Origin: Microbacterium sp. cf332
GTDB lineage: Bacteria; Actinomycetota; Actinomycetes; Actinomycetales; Microbacteriaceae
Reading direction: 5' to 3'
Assembly: GCF_900102175.1 (NCBI RefSeq)
Contig: NZ_FNKN01000003.1
Span: 248,414-312,413 of the forward strand
DNA: 64,000 bases
Under the pieces are notes generated by a model, which saw only the letters and a list, made by a program, of their open reading frames with translations, did no database searches and was not told the origin of the DNA. The translations under genes were made by a program, and so were the position numbers. Below are positions 35,310-43,229 of this stretch, in pieces; position 1 is the first letter of the stretch; each line of letters opens with the position of its first letter.

Positions 35310-35490
35310 CCGTTCCCCTTCCGAGGACGGAGGACCGGCCTCGCTCCCACTCTATTGAGGGCCTCGAGTCCGAGCCTATGCGGGGACTGGGAATCAGCGC
35401 GCAGCGGAATCGCGGCGCGGATACCCGGCGGGGTGCGCTGCGACGGTTACGCTGACCGGCGGCCGGAGGGTCACGAGGCGGGAGGCTGCG

Positions 35491-36324
35491 ATGGACGACA
35501 GGTACGGCACCGATGTGCTCGCCGCCGGATGGCGCGACGCGGGGCGGAAGGTCGTGCCGGAGGTACCCGCCGACTCCGACCTCGTGGTCGAGGTCGCGGC
35601 CGACGGATACTGCGGGGCCGTGATCGCGGTGCGGGGCGGCAACGTCGAGCTCGAGGACCGGATCGGCAAGGTGCGGATCTTCCCACTCGGCGGCGGCTTC
35701 CTCGTCGACGGCGAGCCGGTCAGGCTCGTCGCGCCGCGGGCCAAGCAGGCCGCGGGCCGGCTGCGGACGGCATCCGGATCGTTCGTCGCCCCGCAGCAGC
35801 GCGCGCGTGTGGCCCGCGCTTCGCGCATCCTCGTGGAAGGCCGGCACGACGCCGAGCTCGTCGAGAAGGTGTGGGGGAGCGACCTGCGCGTCGAAGGCGT
35901 GGTCGTGGAATACCTGCAGGGCATCGACCTGCTCGACGACCTCCTGCGCGACGAGCCGCCCTCGGCCGAGCGTCGCTACGGCGTCCTCGTCGACCACCTC
36001 GTCGCGGGGTCGAAGGAGACCCGCATCGCCGAGCAGATCCTCCGCGGACCGCACGGCGCACACCTCAAGATCGTCGGCCATCCGCACATCGACGTGTGGC
36101 AGTGCGTGCGTCCCGAGGCCGTCGGCATCCGCGCGTGGCCGGTCGTGCCGCGCGGCATCGACTGGAAGACGGGCGTCTGCCGCGCGCTCGGCTGGCCGGC
36201 GGAGGACCAGGCCGACATCGCCCACGCCTGGCAGCGCATCCTCGGATCGGTGCGCACCTACCGCGATCTCGACCCCTCGCTGCTCGGTCGGGTCGAGGAG
36301 CTGATCGATTTCGTCACGGTCTGA
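35491..36324 (+). CDS. DUF3097 family protein (TOPRIM-like)
   Basis: 277-residue DUF3097 protein, conserved in actinobacteria. The central ILVEGRHDAELVEKVWGSDLRVEGVVVEYLQGIDLLDDLL has the shape of a TOPRIM domain (Glu in VEGRHDA, then an acidic DD pair), and LVDHLVAGSKETRIAEQIL with PHIDVWQCVRP follows. No characterised function that I know. It heads a run with trmB and a CPBP-like gene. GGGAGG precedes the ATG. Confidence 0.88.
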   Translation: MDDRYGTDVLAAGWRDAGRKVVPEVPADSDLVVEVAADGYCGAVIAVRGGNVELEDRIGKVRIFPLGGGFLVDGEPVRLVAPRAKQAAGRLRTASGSFVAPQQRARVARASRILVEGRHDAELVEKVWGSDLRVEGVVVEYLQGIDLLDDLLRDEPPSAERRYGVLVDHLVAGSKETRIAEQILRGPHGAHLKIVGHPHIDVWQCVRPEAVGIRAWPVVPRGIDWKTGVCRALGWPAEDQADIAHAWQRILGSVRTYRDLDPSLLGRVEELIDFVTV

Positions 36325-36366
36325 GCGCCGGCCGCCGATCGGATCAGCGCAACCGGGACGGCTCGG

Positions 36367-36372
36367 TAGCCT
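36367..36372 (+). promoter_or_regulatory. -10 box of leaderless trmB
   Basis: TAGCCT ends exactly 6 nt before the ATG at 36379. Confidence 0.5.
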
Positions 36373-36378
36373 GGACAC

Positions 36379-37128
36379 ATGCCCGAGACCGATACGCCCG
36401 AGACCGGCGACGAGCCCCGCTATCGCGAGCGGCCGGTGTCGTTCGCCCGCCGCAGCGGCCGGATGAGCGACGGGCAGGAGCGCGCCTGGAACGAACTCGG
36501 GTCGTTCTACGCCGTCCCCGTCGAACGCGACCAGGCGCTCCTCAGCGTCCGGCCCGGGTCGGAGGTGCAGCCCGCCGCGCTCTTCGGTCGCACCGCTCCG
36601 CTCGTCGTTGAGATCGGGTCGGGTCAGGGCCACGCGATCGTCGCGGCTGCGCAGGCCGCGCCCCAGACCGACTTCGTCGCGGTCGAGGTCTTCCGTGCGG
36701 GACTCGCCCGCACCATGCTCGATGCCGACCGCGCTGGTGCGCGCAACCTGCGCCTGATCGAGGCCAATGCTCCCGAAGTGCTCGAGCACCTGCTGCCGGC
36801 CGCATCGGTCGACGAGCTGTGGATCTTCTTCTCGGACCCGTGGCACAAGACCCGCCACACCAAACGACGGCTCATCTCGCCGGACTTCACCCCGCTCGCA
36901 GCGCGCGTGCTCAAGCCGGGCGGCGTGCTCCGCCTCGCGACCGACTGGGAGGACTACGCGCGGCAGATGCGCGAAGTGATGGGGGATGCCGCCGGATTCG
37001 AGCCGGACTTCGAGGGCGACTGGGCCCCGCGATTCGAGGGCCGCGTGATGACGGCGTTCGAGCGCAAGGGCATCGCCAAGGGACGCGACATCCGCGATCT
37101 CGCCTACCGCCGTGTCGACGCGGTCTGA
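36379..37128 (+). CDS. trmB: tRNA (guanine-46-N7)-methyltransferase
   Basis: 249-residue SAM-dependent enzyme that makes m7G46 in the variable loop of tRNA. SAM-binding VVEIGSGQGHAIV, then DFVAVEVFRAGLART, and the catalytic/tRNA-binding IFFSDPWHKTRHTKRRLISPDF are diagnostic. Slight N-terminal extension typical of actinobacteria (MPETDTPETGDEPRYRERPVSFARR). Confidence 0.96.
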   Translation: MPETDTPETGDEPRYRERPVSFARRSGRMSDGQERAWNELGSFYAVPVERDQALLSVRPGSEVQPAALFGRTAPLVVEIGSGQGHAIVAAAQAAPQTDFVAVEVFRAGLARTMLDADRAGARNLRLIEANAPEVLEHLLPAASVDELWIFFSDPWHKTRHTKRRLISPDFTPLAARVLKPGGVLRLATDWEDYARQMREVMGDAAGFEPDFEGDWAPRFEGRVMTAFERKGIAKGRDIRDLAYRRVDAV

Positions 37129-37143
37129 CCGGGCCGCCGGCGC

Positions 37144-38001
37144 ATGAGGACGCATCCCGGTCTTGCCCCCCGCCCTGTCGTGTCGGCGAGCACGGTGCCG
37201 GCCCTGCTGGTGTGCCTGGCCGCCCCGGCGTTCTTCGTGCTCCTCCTGCCCTGGCTCGGCTGGGGCCTCCTCATCGCGGGCCTCGTGACCGCGCTGGGCG
37301 TCGACCGGTGGCGGGTCGGTGAGCCCGAGCGACCATCGCTCCTCCGCGATCTGTCGCTCATCGCGCTGGGCCTCGTGGTGGTCAGCCTGATCGATCTCAA
37401 GGCTGAGCTCGACAACCTCGCGATGGTGCGCTTCACCCTGGCGCTCGGCGGCGCCGTGCTGCTGCCCTATCTCGTCTCGCGATTCATCTACCGCGACCAC
37501 GCCATCCGGTTCCCTTGGCGAGGAGGGGGTCGCTGGAGCACGTTCCAGTGGGTCTGGCTCGCCGCCGTCCTCATACTCGGCTGGCTCATCCTGCCCTTCT
37601 ACTTCATCACCTCGGGCGTCTACACCAACTGGCCGGTCGTCGACACGCCCGATCTCATCGCGAGGCTCTTCGTCGGGGTGGGCGCGGTCGGCATCTGGGA
37701 CGAGCTCTTCTTCATCTGTACGTGCTTCGCCCTCCTCCGTCGTCACTTCGCCGACGTATCGGCGAACGTGTTGCAGGCCATCGTGTTCGTGTCGTTCCTG
37801 TGGGAGCTGGGCTACCGCTCGTGGGGGCCGGCGCTCACCATCCCGTTCGCCCTCCTGCAGGGGTACATCTTCCTGCGCACGCGTTCGCTCGCCTATGTCG
37901 TCACCGTGCATCTGCTCTTCGACGCCGTCGTCTTCGGCGTGCTGGTGCACGCTCACAACCCAGGCCTCCTCGACGCGATCTTCCTCGTTCCGGCGCCGTG
38001 A
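37144..38001 (+). CDS. CPBP-like integral membrane protein with degenerate active site
   Basis: 285-residue protein with about 8 transmembrane helices. The segment GAVGIWDELFFICTCFALLRRHFADVSANVLQAIVFVSFLWELGY and later VVTVHLLFDAVVFG matches the CPBP (CAAX protease/bacteriocin-processing) layout. The EExxR motif appears as DELFF and the FxxxH His is not seen, so proteolysis is doubtful; only the last His (VTVH) is clear. Follows trmB by 15 bp. Confidence 0.65.
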   Translation: MRTHPGLAPRPVVSASTVPALLVCLAAPAFFVLLLPWLGWGLLIAGLVTALGVDRWRVGEPERPSLLRDLSLIALGLVVVSLIDLKAELDNLAMVRFTLALGGAVLLPYLVSRFIYRDHAIRFPWRGGGRWSTFQWVWLAAVLILGWLILPFYFITSGVYTNWPVVDTPDLIARLFVGVGAVGIWDELFFICTCFALLRRHFADVSANVLQAIVFVSFLWELGYRSWGPALTIPFALLQGYIFLRTRSLAYVVTVHLLFDAVVFGVLVHAHNPGLLDAIFLVPAP

Positions 38002-38106
38002 CCGGCGGCGTGGTTCCCACCGGTCACGCGGCCCGGGGGGGTCGGCTGCACAGGGCGTGCCCAGGCCGCCGCGCTAGCGTGATGGACGGGGTCCGACGGC
38101 GGGCCC

Positions 38107-38147
38107 GCGGACGAGGGAGCAGTACCCGCACCAGACAAGACTGACTC
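38107..38147 (+). ncRNA. Guanidine-III (ykkC-III) riboswitch
   Basis: GCGGACGAGGGAGCAGTACC, CGCACCAGACAAGACT and GACTC follow the ykkC-III consensus: conserved GGACGAGG, GTACCCG and ACAAGAC with two interlocking stems (GCGG/CCGC and GAG-CAGT/ACTG-CTC). The stem bases differ from the textbook example but pair, which supports a real pseudoknot. It ends 13 nt before the start of an SMR gene, so guanidinium binding would be expected to free the ribosome-binding region. Confidence 0.88.
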
Positions 38148-38160
38148 GGACAGGTCTGTC

Positions 38161-38475
38161 ATGGCATGGGTGATCCTGATCGCATCCGGTGTTCTCGAGG
38201 CGGTGTGGGCCTCGGCGCTCGCGGCCTCCGAGGGCTTCCGGAGGAACCGACCCGCGACCCTGTTCGTCGTCGCGCTCGCCGGGAGCATGGCCGGCCTCGC
38301 CTTCGCGATGATCGAGCTCCCCACCGGAACGGCGTACGCCGTCTGGGTGGGCGTCGGCGCGACGCTCACCGTGGTCTGGGCGATGGCGACGGGTCGCGAG
38401 CGGGCATCGACCGCCCGCATCCTCCTGCTCCTGCTGCTGGTGGCGAGTGTCATCGGGCTCAAGGCGGTGAGCTGA
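38161..38475 (+). CDS. SMR-family exporter subunit, probable guanidinium exporter
   Basis: 104-residue, four-helix small multidrug resistance protein. The essential Glu is in MAWVILIASGVLEAVWASALAASEGF; GTAYAVWVGVGATLTVVWAMATG is the SMR signature. It directly follows a guanidine-III riboswitch and overlaps no gene; the second SMR gene starts 1 nt after its stop. This strongly suggests a Gdx/SugE-type guanidinium/H+ exporter working as a heteromeric pair rather than a drug pump. Confidence 0.92.
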   Translation: MAWVILIASGVLEAVWASALAASEGFRRNRPATLFVVALAGSMAGLAFAMIELPTGTAYAVWVGVGATLTVVWAMATGRERASTARILLLLLLVASVIGLKAVS

Positions 38476-38476
38476 G

Positions 38477-38980
38477 ATGGCATGGATCATCCTGCTCGCG
38501 AGCGCCGTGTGCGAAGCGGTGTGGGCGACGGCGCTCGGTCTGTCGGACGGCCTACGCTCGCCGCTGCCGACGATCGTCTTCGTCGCCGGACTGCTGGTGA
38601 GCATGCTCGGCCTCGGCCGTGCGATGAAGCAGATCCCGATCGGGACCGCCTACGCGGTGTGGGTCGGGGTGGGTGCGGCGCTCACGGTGACGTGGGCGAT
38701 GGCGACCGGGGCCGAGCCGTTCTCCGTCGGCAAGGGCGTCTTCATCGCCGGGATCATCGTCGCCGTCGTCGGACTGAAGCTCGTTCCGGCCGCTCGCCGG
38801 GCGCCGGGCGGCGCCTCACAGCCGCGCGAGGAGCGCGGGCGCGAAGGCGAGGAAGGCGGCGACCGGTACGACGAGGGCGGCGACGGCGACGATACCCAGG
38901 ATGACGATGTTGCCGAGGATCGCCCCGAGAACGGCCCGGGAACGATCGGCGGCGAGACGGATGCGGTGCGTCGGGGATAG
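38477..38980 (+). CDS. Second SMR subunit with an unusual hydrophilic C-terminal tail
   Basis: 167-residue protein; residues 1-107 are a normal SMR unit (MAWIILLASAVCEAVWATALGLSDGL, GTAYAVWVGVGAALTVTWAMATG). Residues about 108-167 (REERGREGEEGGDRYDEGGDGDD and on) form an acidic, Gly-rich tail not found in SMR proteins. This tail is antisense to a plausible small membrane-protein gene at 38816-38995. The tail may reflect loss of the normal stop codon near 38815. Partner of the preceding subunit. Confidence 0.88.
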   Translation: MAWIILLASAVCEAVWATALGLSDGLRSPLPTIVFVAGLLVSMLGLGRAMKQIPIGTAYAVWVGVGAALTVTWAMATGAEPFSVGKGVFIAGIIVAVVGLKLVPAARRAPGGASQPREERGREGEEGGDRYDEGGDGDDTQDDDVAEDRPENGPGTIGGETDAVRRG

Positions 38981-38995
38981 GGGTGCGGTGGTCAC
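38816..38995 (-). CDS. Small membrane protein (59 aa)
   Basis: GTG at 38995 gives VTTAPLSPTHRIRLAADRSR followed by about 35 strongly hydrophobic residues (VLGAILGNIVILGIVAVAALVVPVAAFLAFAP), i.e. one or two transmembrane helices, and ends ALLARL. The hydrophobic block in this reading is more convincing than the acidic tail read on the other strand. Ribosome-binding site is weak (GGAG too close to the GTG). It converges on and overlaps the SMR tail by 165 bp. No family recognised. Confidence 0.5.
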   Translation of the reverse strand: MTTAPLSPTHRIRLAADRSRAVLGAILGNIVILGIVAVAALVVPVAAFLAFAPALLARL

Positions 38996-39151
38996 ACTCC
39001 GACGATAGGAATCATTCCGCGCGGACGCGTCGGTCGCGAGTCGCACGGCCGTCCGCCCCGGGGATGATTCCGTCCCGACGCTGTCAATCCCCTCGGCGGC
39101 GGGGTGCGGCGGACGTACCGTCGGCACACGCACGCGACGAGAGGACGACAG

Positions 39152-39391
39152 ATGAGCGATTTCCGAGAGACGCACGCCGACGCGGCGAGCTCGGCCGGCG
39201 ACGAGGTCTCCGGCGGCGACGTCGAGACCGGGACGGCGACGGGCGGGGCATCGGCCTTCCCGGGTGCGCCGAGCGCGGCACCGGATGAGCCCGGGCCCGA
39301 AGCGGACGCGGGCGGCAACGACGAGGGAGATGACGTCGACACGACGACCGACTCGGACGGTCAGCCGCTCGACAACCCGTCGGGCGGCTGA
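39152..39391 (+). CDS. Small acidic, probably disordered protein
   Basis: 79-residue protein MSDFRETHADAASSAGDEVSGGD..., rich in Asp, Glu, Gly, Ala, Ser and Thr, with almost no hydrophobic core, ending DGQPLDNPSGG. GAGAGGA ribosome-binding site 8 nt upstream supports translation. Similar in style to the 72-residue acidic protein at 43230. Function unknown; such proteins are common and strongly expressed in Microbacterium-like genomes (inference). Confidence 0.65.
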   Translation: MSDFRETHADAASSAGDEVSGGDVETGTATGGASAFPGAPSAAPDEPGPEADAGGNDEGDDVDTTTDSDGQPLDNPSGG

Positions 39392-39519
39392 CGCATCGTC
39401 CCGTCGGCGCCTCCGTCGCCGGTGTCAAGACCGCGACGGGCGACGACCGGCGGTGCGAGCCTGGAGCGACCGACGCCCGGACCGACCGACGACGGATCTG
39501 CCGCACCGAAGGAGAGACG

Positions 39520-40002
39520 ATGAGCGACAACGAAGACCCCCGGACCATCCTGGCGGAACTGCTGCCGGAGTTCCGGTTCGCGATGGTCACGACCACCGAC
39601 GAGACCGGCAAGCTGACCGCACGCCCGTTGACCGTGCAGGAGGCGGAGTTCGACGGCGACCTGTGGTTCGTCATCGACCGCGGCTCGTCCGTGGCCTCGC
39701 ACGTCGCGTCCCGACCCGCCGTCGGCGTCGCGCTCAGCAAGGATGACGCGTGGGTGTCGCTGGCGGGCGAGGCGGCGGTGGTCGACGATCGGGCAAGGCT
39801 CGATCACTACTGGTCGAGCACGCTCGAGGCGTGGTTCCCCGACGGCCCTGACGACCCGCGCATCACGCTGCTGCGCATCGACGCGGTCTCGGGTGAGTAC
39901 TGGAGCAGCGCGGGTGGTCGGATCGCCACGGCTGTCGGGCTGATCAAGTCGAAGTTGACCGGCGAGACCTACGAAGGACGCAACGAGAAGCTCGACCTCT
40001 GA
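39520..40002 (+). CDS. Pyridoxamine 5'-phosphate oxidase-family general stress protein
   Basis: 160-residue split-barrel flavoprotein-like protein of the GSP26 type: FRFAMVTTTDETGKLTARPLTVQEAEFDGDLWFVIDRGSSVASHV, VGVALSKDDAWVSLAGEA and DPRITLLRIDAVSGEYWSS. These proteins bind FMN, F420 or FAD and are associated with general stress; the cofactor is not decided by sequence here. GGAGAG precedes the ATG. Confidence 0.9.
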   Translation: MSDNEDPRTILAELLPEFRFAMVTTTDETGKLTARPLTVQEAEFDGDLWFVIDRGSSVASHVASRPAVGVALSKDDAWVSLAGEAAVVDDRARLDHYWSSTLEAWFPDGPDDPRITLLRIDAVSGEYWSSAGGRIATAVGLIKSKLTGETYEGRNEKLDL

Positions 40003-40018
40003 TCCACGTCCCGACGCA

Positions 40019-40054
40019 CGAGAGGACCGCCCCTGACGTGGGGCGGTCCTCTCG
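40019..40054. terminator. Strong bidirectional terminator
   Basis: CGAGAGGACCGCCCC and GGGGCGGTCCTCTCG form a perfect 15-bp stem with a 6-nt loop between convergent genes. Confidence 0.8.
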
Positions 40055-40067
40055 TCGGTCTCGCGGG

Positions 40068-40904
40068 TTACTTCGCGAGGAAGGCCAGCAGCGCCTCGTT
40101 GAACTCGCGCGCGTGGCTCACGTTCAGGCCGTGCGGGGCGTCCGGGATGAGCACCAGCTCGCTGCCGGCCAGCTGCTCGTGCGTCCGCTTCCCGGACCCT
40201 TCGAACGGCACCGTTCCGTCGCCGTCGCCGTGGATGATCAGCGCGGGAACGGTGACGGCGTCGAGGTCGCGGCGGAAGTCGGTCGTCCCGAAGGCCTCCA
40301 TCGCCTTGAGAGCGGCGTGGTGGTCCGCCTGGCGGGTGAGTGCGAGGGCCTCCTGGCGCTGCTCCTCGGTGACCTTGAGGTCGCCGTCGACCGAGAAGAA
40401 CTGCGTGGTGAAGCCGTCGTAGAAGGTGGCCTCGTCGTCCTTCAGGCCGCTCTCCATCTCGTCCGCGGCATCCTGGGTCAGGGGACCCTCGGGGTTGTCG
40501 GCGGTCTGGGCCATGTACGGCGGCACCGCAGCGGCGAAGACGACACTGCGCAGCCGCTCCTGTCCGTGGTTCGCGATGTATCGCGCGACCTCGCCCCCGC
40601 CCATCGAGAAACCGACGAGCGTCACGTCGCGCAGGTCCAGGGTCTCGAGGACGGATGCCAGGTCCTGGGCGAACGTGTTGTAGTCGTACCCCGAGCGCGG
40701 CTTGTCGCTGCGACCGAAGCCGCGGCGGTCGTACGCGACCACGCGGTAGCCGGCTGCGCTGAGGGCGGGGACCTGCTCCGACCACGACTCGGCCGAGAGC
40801 GGCCAGCCGTGGATGAGGACCACCGGGCGCCCGGTGCCGCCCGTGTCGTCGACGTGGAGCTCGATGTCATTGAAGAGGCCCTTGTGGGCGGTGATCTCAG
40901 TCAT
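40068..40904 (-). CDS. Alpha/beta hydrolase, chloroperoxidase/arylesterase-like
   Basis: 278-residue alpha/beta hydrolase of the cofactor-free haloperoxidase type: VVLIHGWPLSAESWSEQVPALSAAGYRVVAYDRRGFGRSDKP, nucleophile elbow LVGFSMGGGEVARYIA, acid in IIHGDGDGTVPFEGSG and His in IPDAPHGLNVSHA. A large cap is missing, as in non-haem chloroperoxidases (esterase/perhydrolase activity). ATG at 40904; a GAGCAT -10-like box ends 6 nt upstream. Confidence 0.9.
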   Translation of the reverse strand: MTEITAHKGLFNDIELHVDDTGGTGRPVVLIHGWPLSAESWSEQVPALSAAGYRVVAYDRRGFGRSDKPRSGYDYNTFAQDLASVLETLDLRDVTLVGFSMGGGEVARYIANHGQERLRSVVFAAAVPPYMAQTADNPEGPLTQDAADEMESGLKDDEATFYDGFTTQFFSVDGDLKVTEEQRQEALALTRQADHHAALKAMEAFGTTDFRRDLDAVTVPALIIHGDGDGTVPFEGSGKRTHEQLAGSELVLIPDAPHGLNVSHAREFNEALLAFLAK

Positions 40905-41022
40905 GAAGCCATGCTCGCTCCTGCCTCGGCGAGATTCGAACGGTTGACGGACGGCGGGCTGCACGGTAGCCCGAGACGGCAGACTGGGTCCATGGGGTCG
41001 CTCGATACCGCCGGGGGCTGCT

Positions 41023-41823
41023 GTGCCCGAGGGTGACAGCGTCTTCCGCCTGGCCGCGCGTCTGCGCGGCACGGTCGCGGGTCGTGAGATCGTCGCGGGG
41101 GAGCTGCGGTCGGGGAAGGCCGCGGGGACGTCGTTGGCGGGATGGCGGATCGCGGGTTTCGAGACGCACGGCAAACACCTCATCACCTGGCTCGATCCGG
41201 ACTTCGCCCTGCACACGCACCTCCTCATGCAGGGGTCGTGGACGGTGACGGGCCCGCGTCGCGCTCTCCCACCCGGGCCGCGTTCCCTCGCTCGGGTGAG
41301 GGCCGAGCTCGAGGACGGCTCGACGCTGTGGGGGATCGACATGCCCGTCGTCGACCTCGTGCGAGCGAGCGAGATCGACGGTGTGCTGGCTCATCTGGGC
41401 CCCGACCCGCTGCGAGCCGATTGGGATGCCGACGAGGCGGTGCGCCGCCTGCGCACGCAGCCCGATCGCCCCTTCGCGGCGGCCCTCCTCGACCAGCGCA
41501 ACATCGCCGGTCTGGGGAACCTGTGGGCCAATGAGCTCGCGTTCCTCTCCGGCATCCACCCGTTCGACCCGATCGGCCGGTGCGATGTCGCGGCCGTGGT
41601 CTCGCGCGCCGCGCGGGCGCTGCGGGTCTCGGCCACGGTGCCGTCGATGTATCAGGTGACGACGGGCAACACCCGGCGGGGGAGTTCTCATTGGGTGGCC
41701 GGCCGAGCCGGCCGGCCCTGCCTGAGGTGCGGGACCCTGGTGCTCGTCCGCGCGGAGACCACCGGAGATCCCGAGCGGCGGCGCACGTGGTGGTGCCCAG
41801 CCTGCCAGCCGCGGCGCGGCTGA
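41023..41823 (+). CDS. Fpg/Nei-family DNA glycosylase (Nei2-like)
   Basis: 266-residue bifunctional DNA glycosylase/AP lyase for oxidised bases. GTG start followed by PEGDSVFRLAARLRG gives the catalytic Pro2-Glu3; LHTHLLMQGSW holds the conserved Lys/His region (GKHLI upstream); LLDQRNIAGLGNLWANELAFLSGIHPF is the H2TH segment; the C-terminal zinc finger is CLRCGTLV...RRRTWWCPACQP. PEGD (not PELP) points to the Nei/endonuclease VIII side of the family. Confidence 0.93.
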   Translation: MPEGDSVFRLAARLRGTVAGREIVAGELRSGKAAGTSLAGWRIAGFETHGKHLITWLDPDFALHTHLLMQGSWTVTGPRRALPPGPRSLARVRAELEDGSTLWGIDMPVVDLVRASEIDGVLAHLGPDPLRADWDADEAVRRLRTQPDRPFAAALLDQRNIAGLGNLWANELAFLSGIHPFDPIGRCDVAAVVSRAARALRVSATVPSMYQVTTGNTRRGSSHWVAGRAGRPCLRCGTLVLVRAETTGDPERRRTWWCPACQPRRG

Positions 41824-41826
41824 TCG

Positions 41827-42339
41827 TCAGCCGACGGAGGTCGCGTCGCGCCCGCGCTGGTGGGTCGGAGCGGGCTCGACGGAGTCGACCGCATCCTGCA
41901 TGCGCGAGAGGAAGTCGATGACGGCCTCGGTCGCCTCGGCCGTGGTGTCGGCGGCGACCTGATGCATGCGATCGTGCATGGCGGAGAGGGTCGTGCGCAC
42001 CTCTTCGTCGGCGCGTTCCGTCGGTTCGAGGTAGACGCTGCGACGATCACTGGGGTGGGGGACGCGGCGCAGGTAGCCGGAACTCTCGAGCCGGTCGAGC
42101 AGGCTGGTCGTGCTTGCCGTCGAGATCCCGAGGTACTTGGCGACGTCGCCCGGCTTGACCTGAAGGCCTCGCGACTGAGCGCGGAGCAGCTGACGGACCA
42201 CGAGCAACTCGTTCTCACCCATCGACATCGACTCTCGGGTGCGACGACGCATAGCGGCCTCAGCGGCCTGATACAGGCGCAGTGCCTCGAGGGCGCTCGT
42301 CGCACGCTGGCGATCGTTGTTGTAGAAGAAACCACTCAT
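41827..42339 (-). CDS. MarR-family transcriptional regulator
   Basis: 170-residue winged-helix regulator: SMSMGENELLVVRQLLRAQSRGLQVKPGDVAKYLGISTASTTSLLDRLESSGYLRRVPHPSDRRSVYLEPTERAD is a complete MarR DNA-binding domain with the DRR wing. It is divergent from the DUF7882 gene and the shared 116-bp intergenic region is AT-rich and holds an inverted repeat overlapping both promoters, so it likely controls itself and that operon. GGAGGTG precedes the ATG. Confidence 0.92.
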   Translation of the reverse strand: MSGFFYNNDRQRATSALEALRLYQAAEAAMRRRTRESMSMGENELLVVRQLLRAQSRGLQVKPGDVAKYLGISTASTTSLLDRLESSGYLRRVPHPSDRRSVYLEPTERADEEVRTTLSAMHDRMHQVAADTTAEATEAVIDFLSRMQDAVDSVEPAPTHQRGRDATSVG

Positions 42340-42378
42340 GGGAACACCTCCGCGTTCTGCTCGTAGCTATACCTTACC

Positions 42379-42403
42379 AGATATCTAACTTGACGAGATA
42401 CTT
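42379..42403. promoter_or_regulatory. MarR operator and divergent promoters
   Basis: AGATATCT-N9-AGATACTT is an imperfect inverted repeat (6 of 8 positions). It contains TTGACG (42390-42395), a good -35 for the rightward DUF7882 operon with TAGCGT about 18 bp downstream, and lies in the spacer of a leftward TATAGC promoter for the MarR gene. It is the most AT-rich spot in its neighbourhood. Confidence 0.55.
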
Positions 42404-42455
42404 GTCCACCTAGTAGCGTTGCGGACAAGTCATCCAGCATCTGTGAGGAGCCACC

Positions 42456-42839
42456 ATGGGCCAGCTGTACTACGGCAACGCGTCCGAGTCGATCGAGATC
42501 CCCGACCGTCTGCTCGCGCACCTCAAGGTGCTGACGGCGACCAAGCTCCGCCGATCGGAGAGCTTCACGCTCACGTGGCGGCACGGCGCCGACAGCGCCG
42601 CGGGTCGGTCGACCATCTGGCTGCAGCCCGCTATTCCGCTCCGCTTCGTCTTCGACAGCGCCGACATGGAGAAGCTGGACTCCGGCCTGCTGACCGAGAT
42701 GGCGCGCGCCGCGACGTCGTCGACGGGTCTCGTCGTCGACATCTCGGACTTCGAAGCCGCCGCCCCCGCCCCTATCGCATCGAGCGCCGCGCCCGTCGCC
42801 GCCCCGGTCGCCGCGTCCGAACTCGCGACCGCAGCATGA
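42456..42839 (+). CDS. DUF7882 family small protein
   Basis: 127-residue protein: MGQLYYGNASESIEIPDRLLAHLKVLTATKLRRSESFTLTWRHG..GRSTIWLQPAIPLRFVFDS matches the small actinobacterial family long mislabelled 'ATP-dependent DNA ligase' (DUF7882). It has no ligase motifs. The last 35 residues are an Ala/Pro-rich tail. GAGGAG precedes the ATG. Frequently found beside a MarR gene; function unknown. Confidence 0.82.
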   Translation: MGQLYYGNASESIEIPDRLLAHLKVLTATKLRRSESFTLTWRHGADSAAGRSTIWLQPAIPLRFVFDSADMEKLDSGLLTEMARAATSSTGLVVDISDFEAAAPAPIASSAAPVAAPVAASELATAA

Positions 42840-43186
42840 GCCTGCTCGAGCGCGACCAGGATGCGCCACGCATCCTGACGGCACGCAGCATCACGTGGTC
42901 CACCGTGGCACCCGGCTTCTATGTGGCATCGACGAACGGCGAGTTCGTCGGGTCCATCGACACCTCACCCGACGGTCACTTCATCGCCCTCGACGGTCAG
43001 GCGACGCCGATCGGCCGGTTTGCGACGCTGAAGGAGGCACAGCACTCGCTGCTGACCACCGAAGCCCCGGGCAACCGGGCGCGCAAGTTGCGCACCCGCC
43101 GCCACCTGCGCATGACCGCGACCGCCTCCGGAGCGGTCGCCGGCGCGCTCGCGCTGACGGCTGGAGCGCTCGCCCCGTTCATCTGA
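42836..43186 (+). CDS. Hypothetical protein with C-terminal membrane helix
   Basis: 116-residue protein, ATGA-coupled to the DUF7882 gene. The soluble part reads ILTARSITWSTVAPGFYVASTNGEFVGSIDTSPDGHFIALDG, like a small beta domain; the C-terminus has a basic stretch (NRARKLRTRRHLRMTA) followed by one hydrophobic helix (AVAGALALTAGALAPFI), so it is probably anchored to the inner membrane with its N-terminus inside. No family recognised. Confidence 0.7.
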   Translation: MSLLERDQDAPRILTARSITWSTVAPGFYVASTNGEFVGSIDTSPDGHFIALDGQATPIGRFATLKEAQHSLLTTEAPGNRARKLRTRRHLRMTATASGAVAGALALTAGALAPFI

Positions 43187-43229
43187 GCCCGGACGGCCGT
43201 GTGCCGTCATCAGAGAGAAGGAGAACGAC

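Noticed and set aside
34885..37956. A 1,023-codon open frame on the minus strand (and similar very long frames at 97-2643, 8649-11381 and 45891-48554)
   Set aside because: All lie opposite clearly recognisable genes. In very GC-rich DNA the complementary frames stay open by chance; the translations are Arg/Asp/Val/His-rich with no family motifs.
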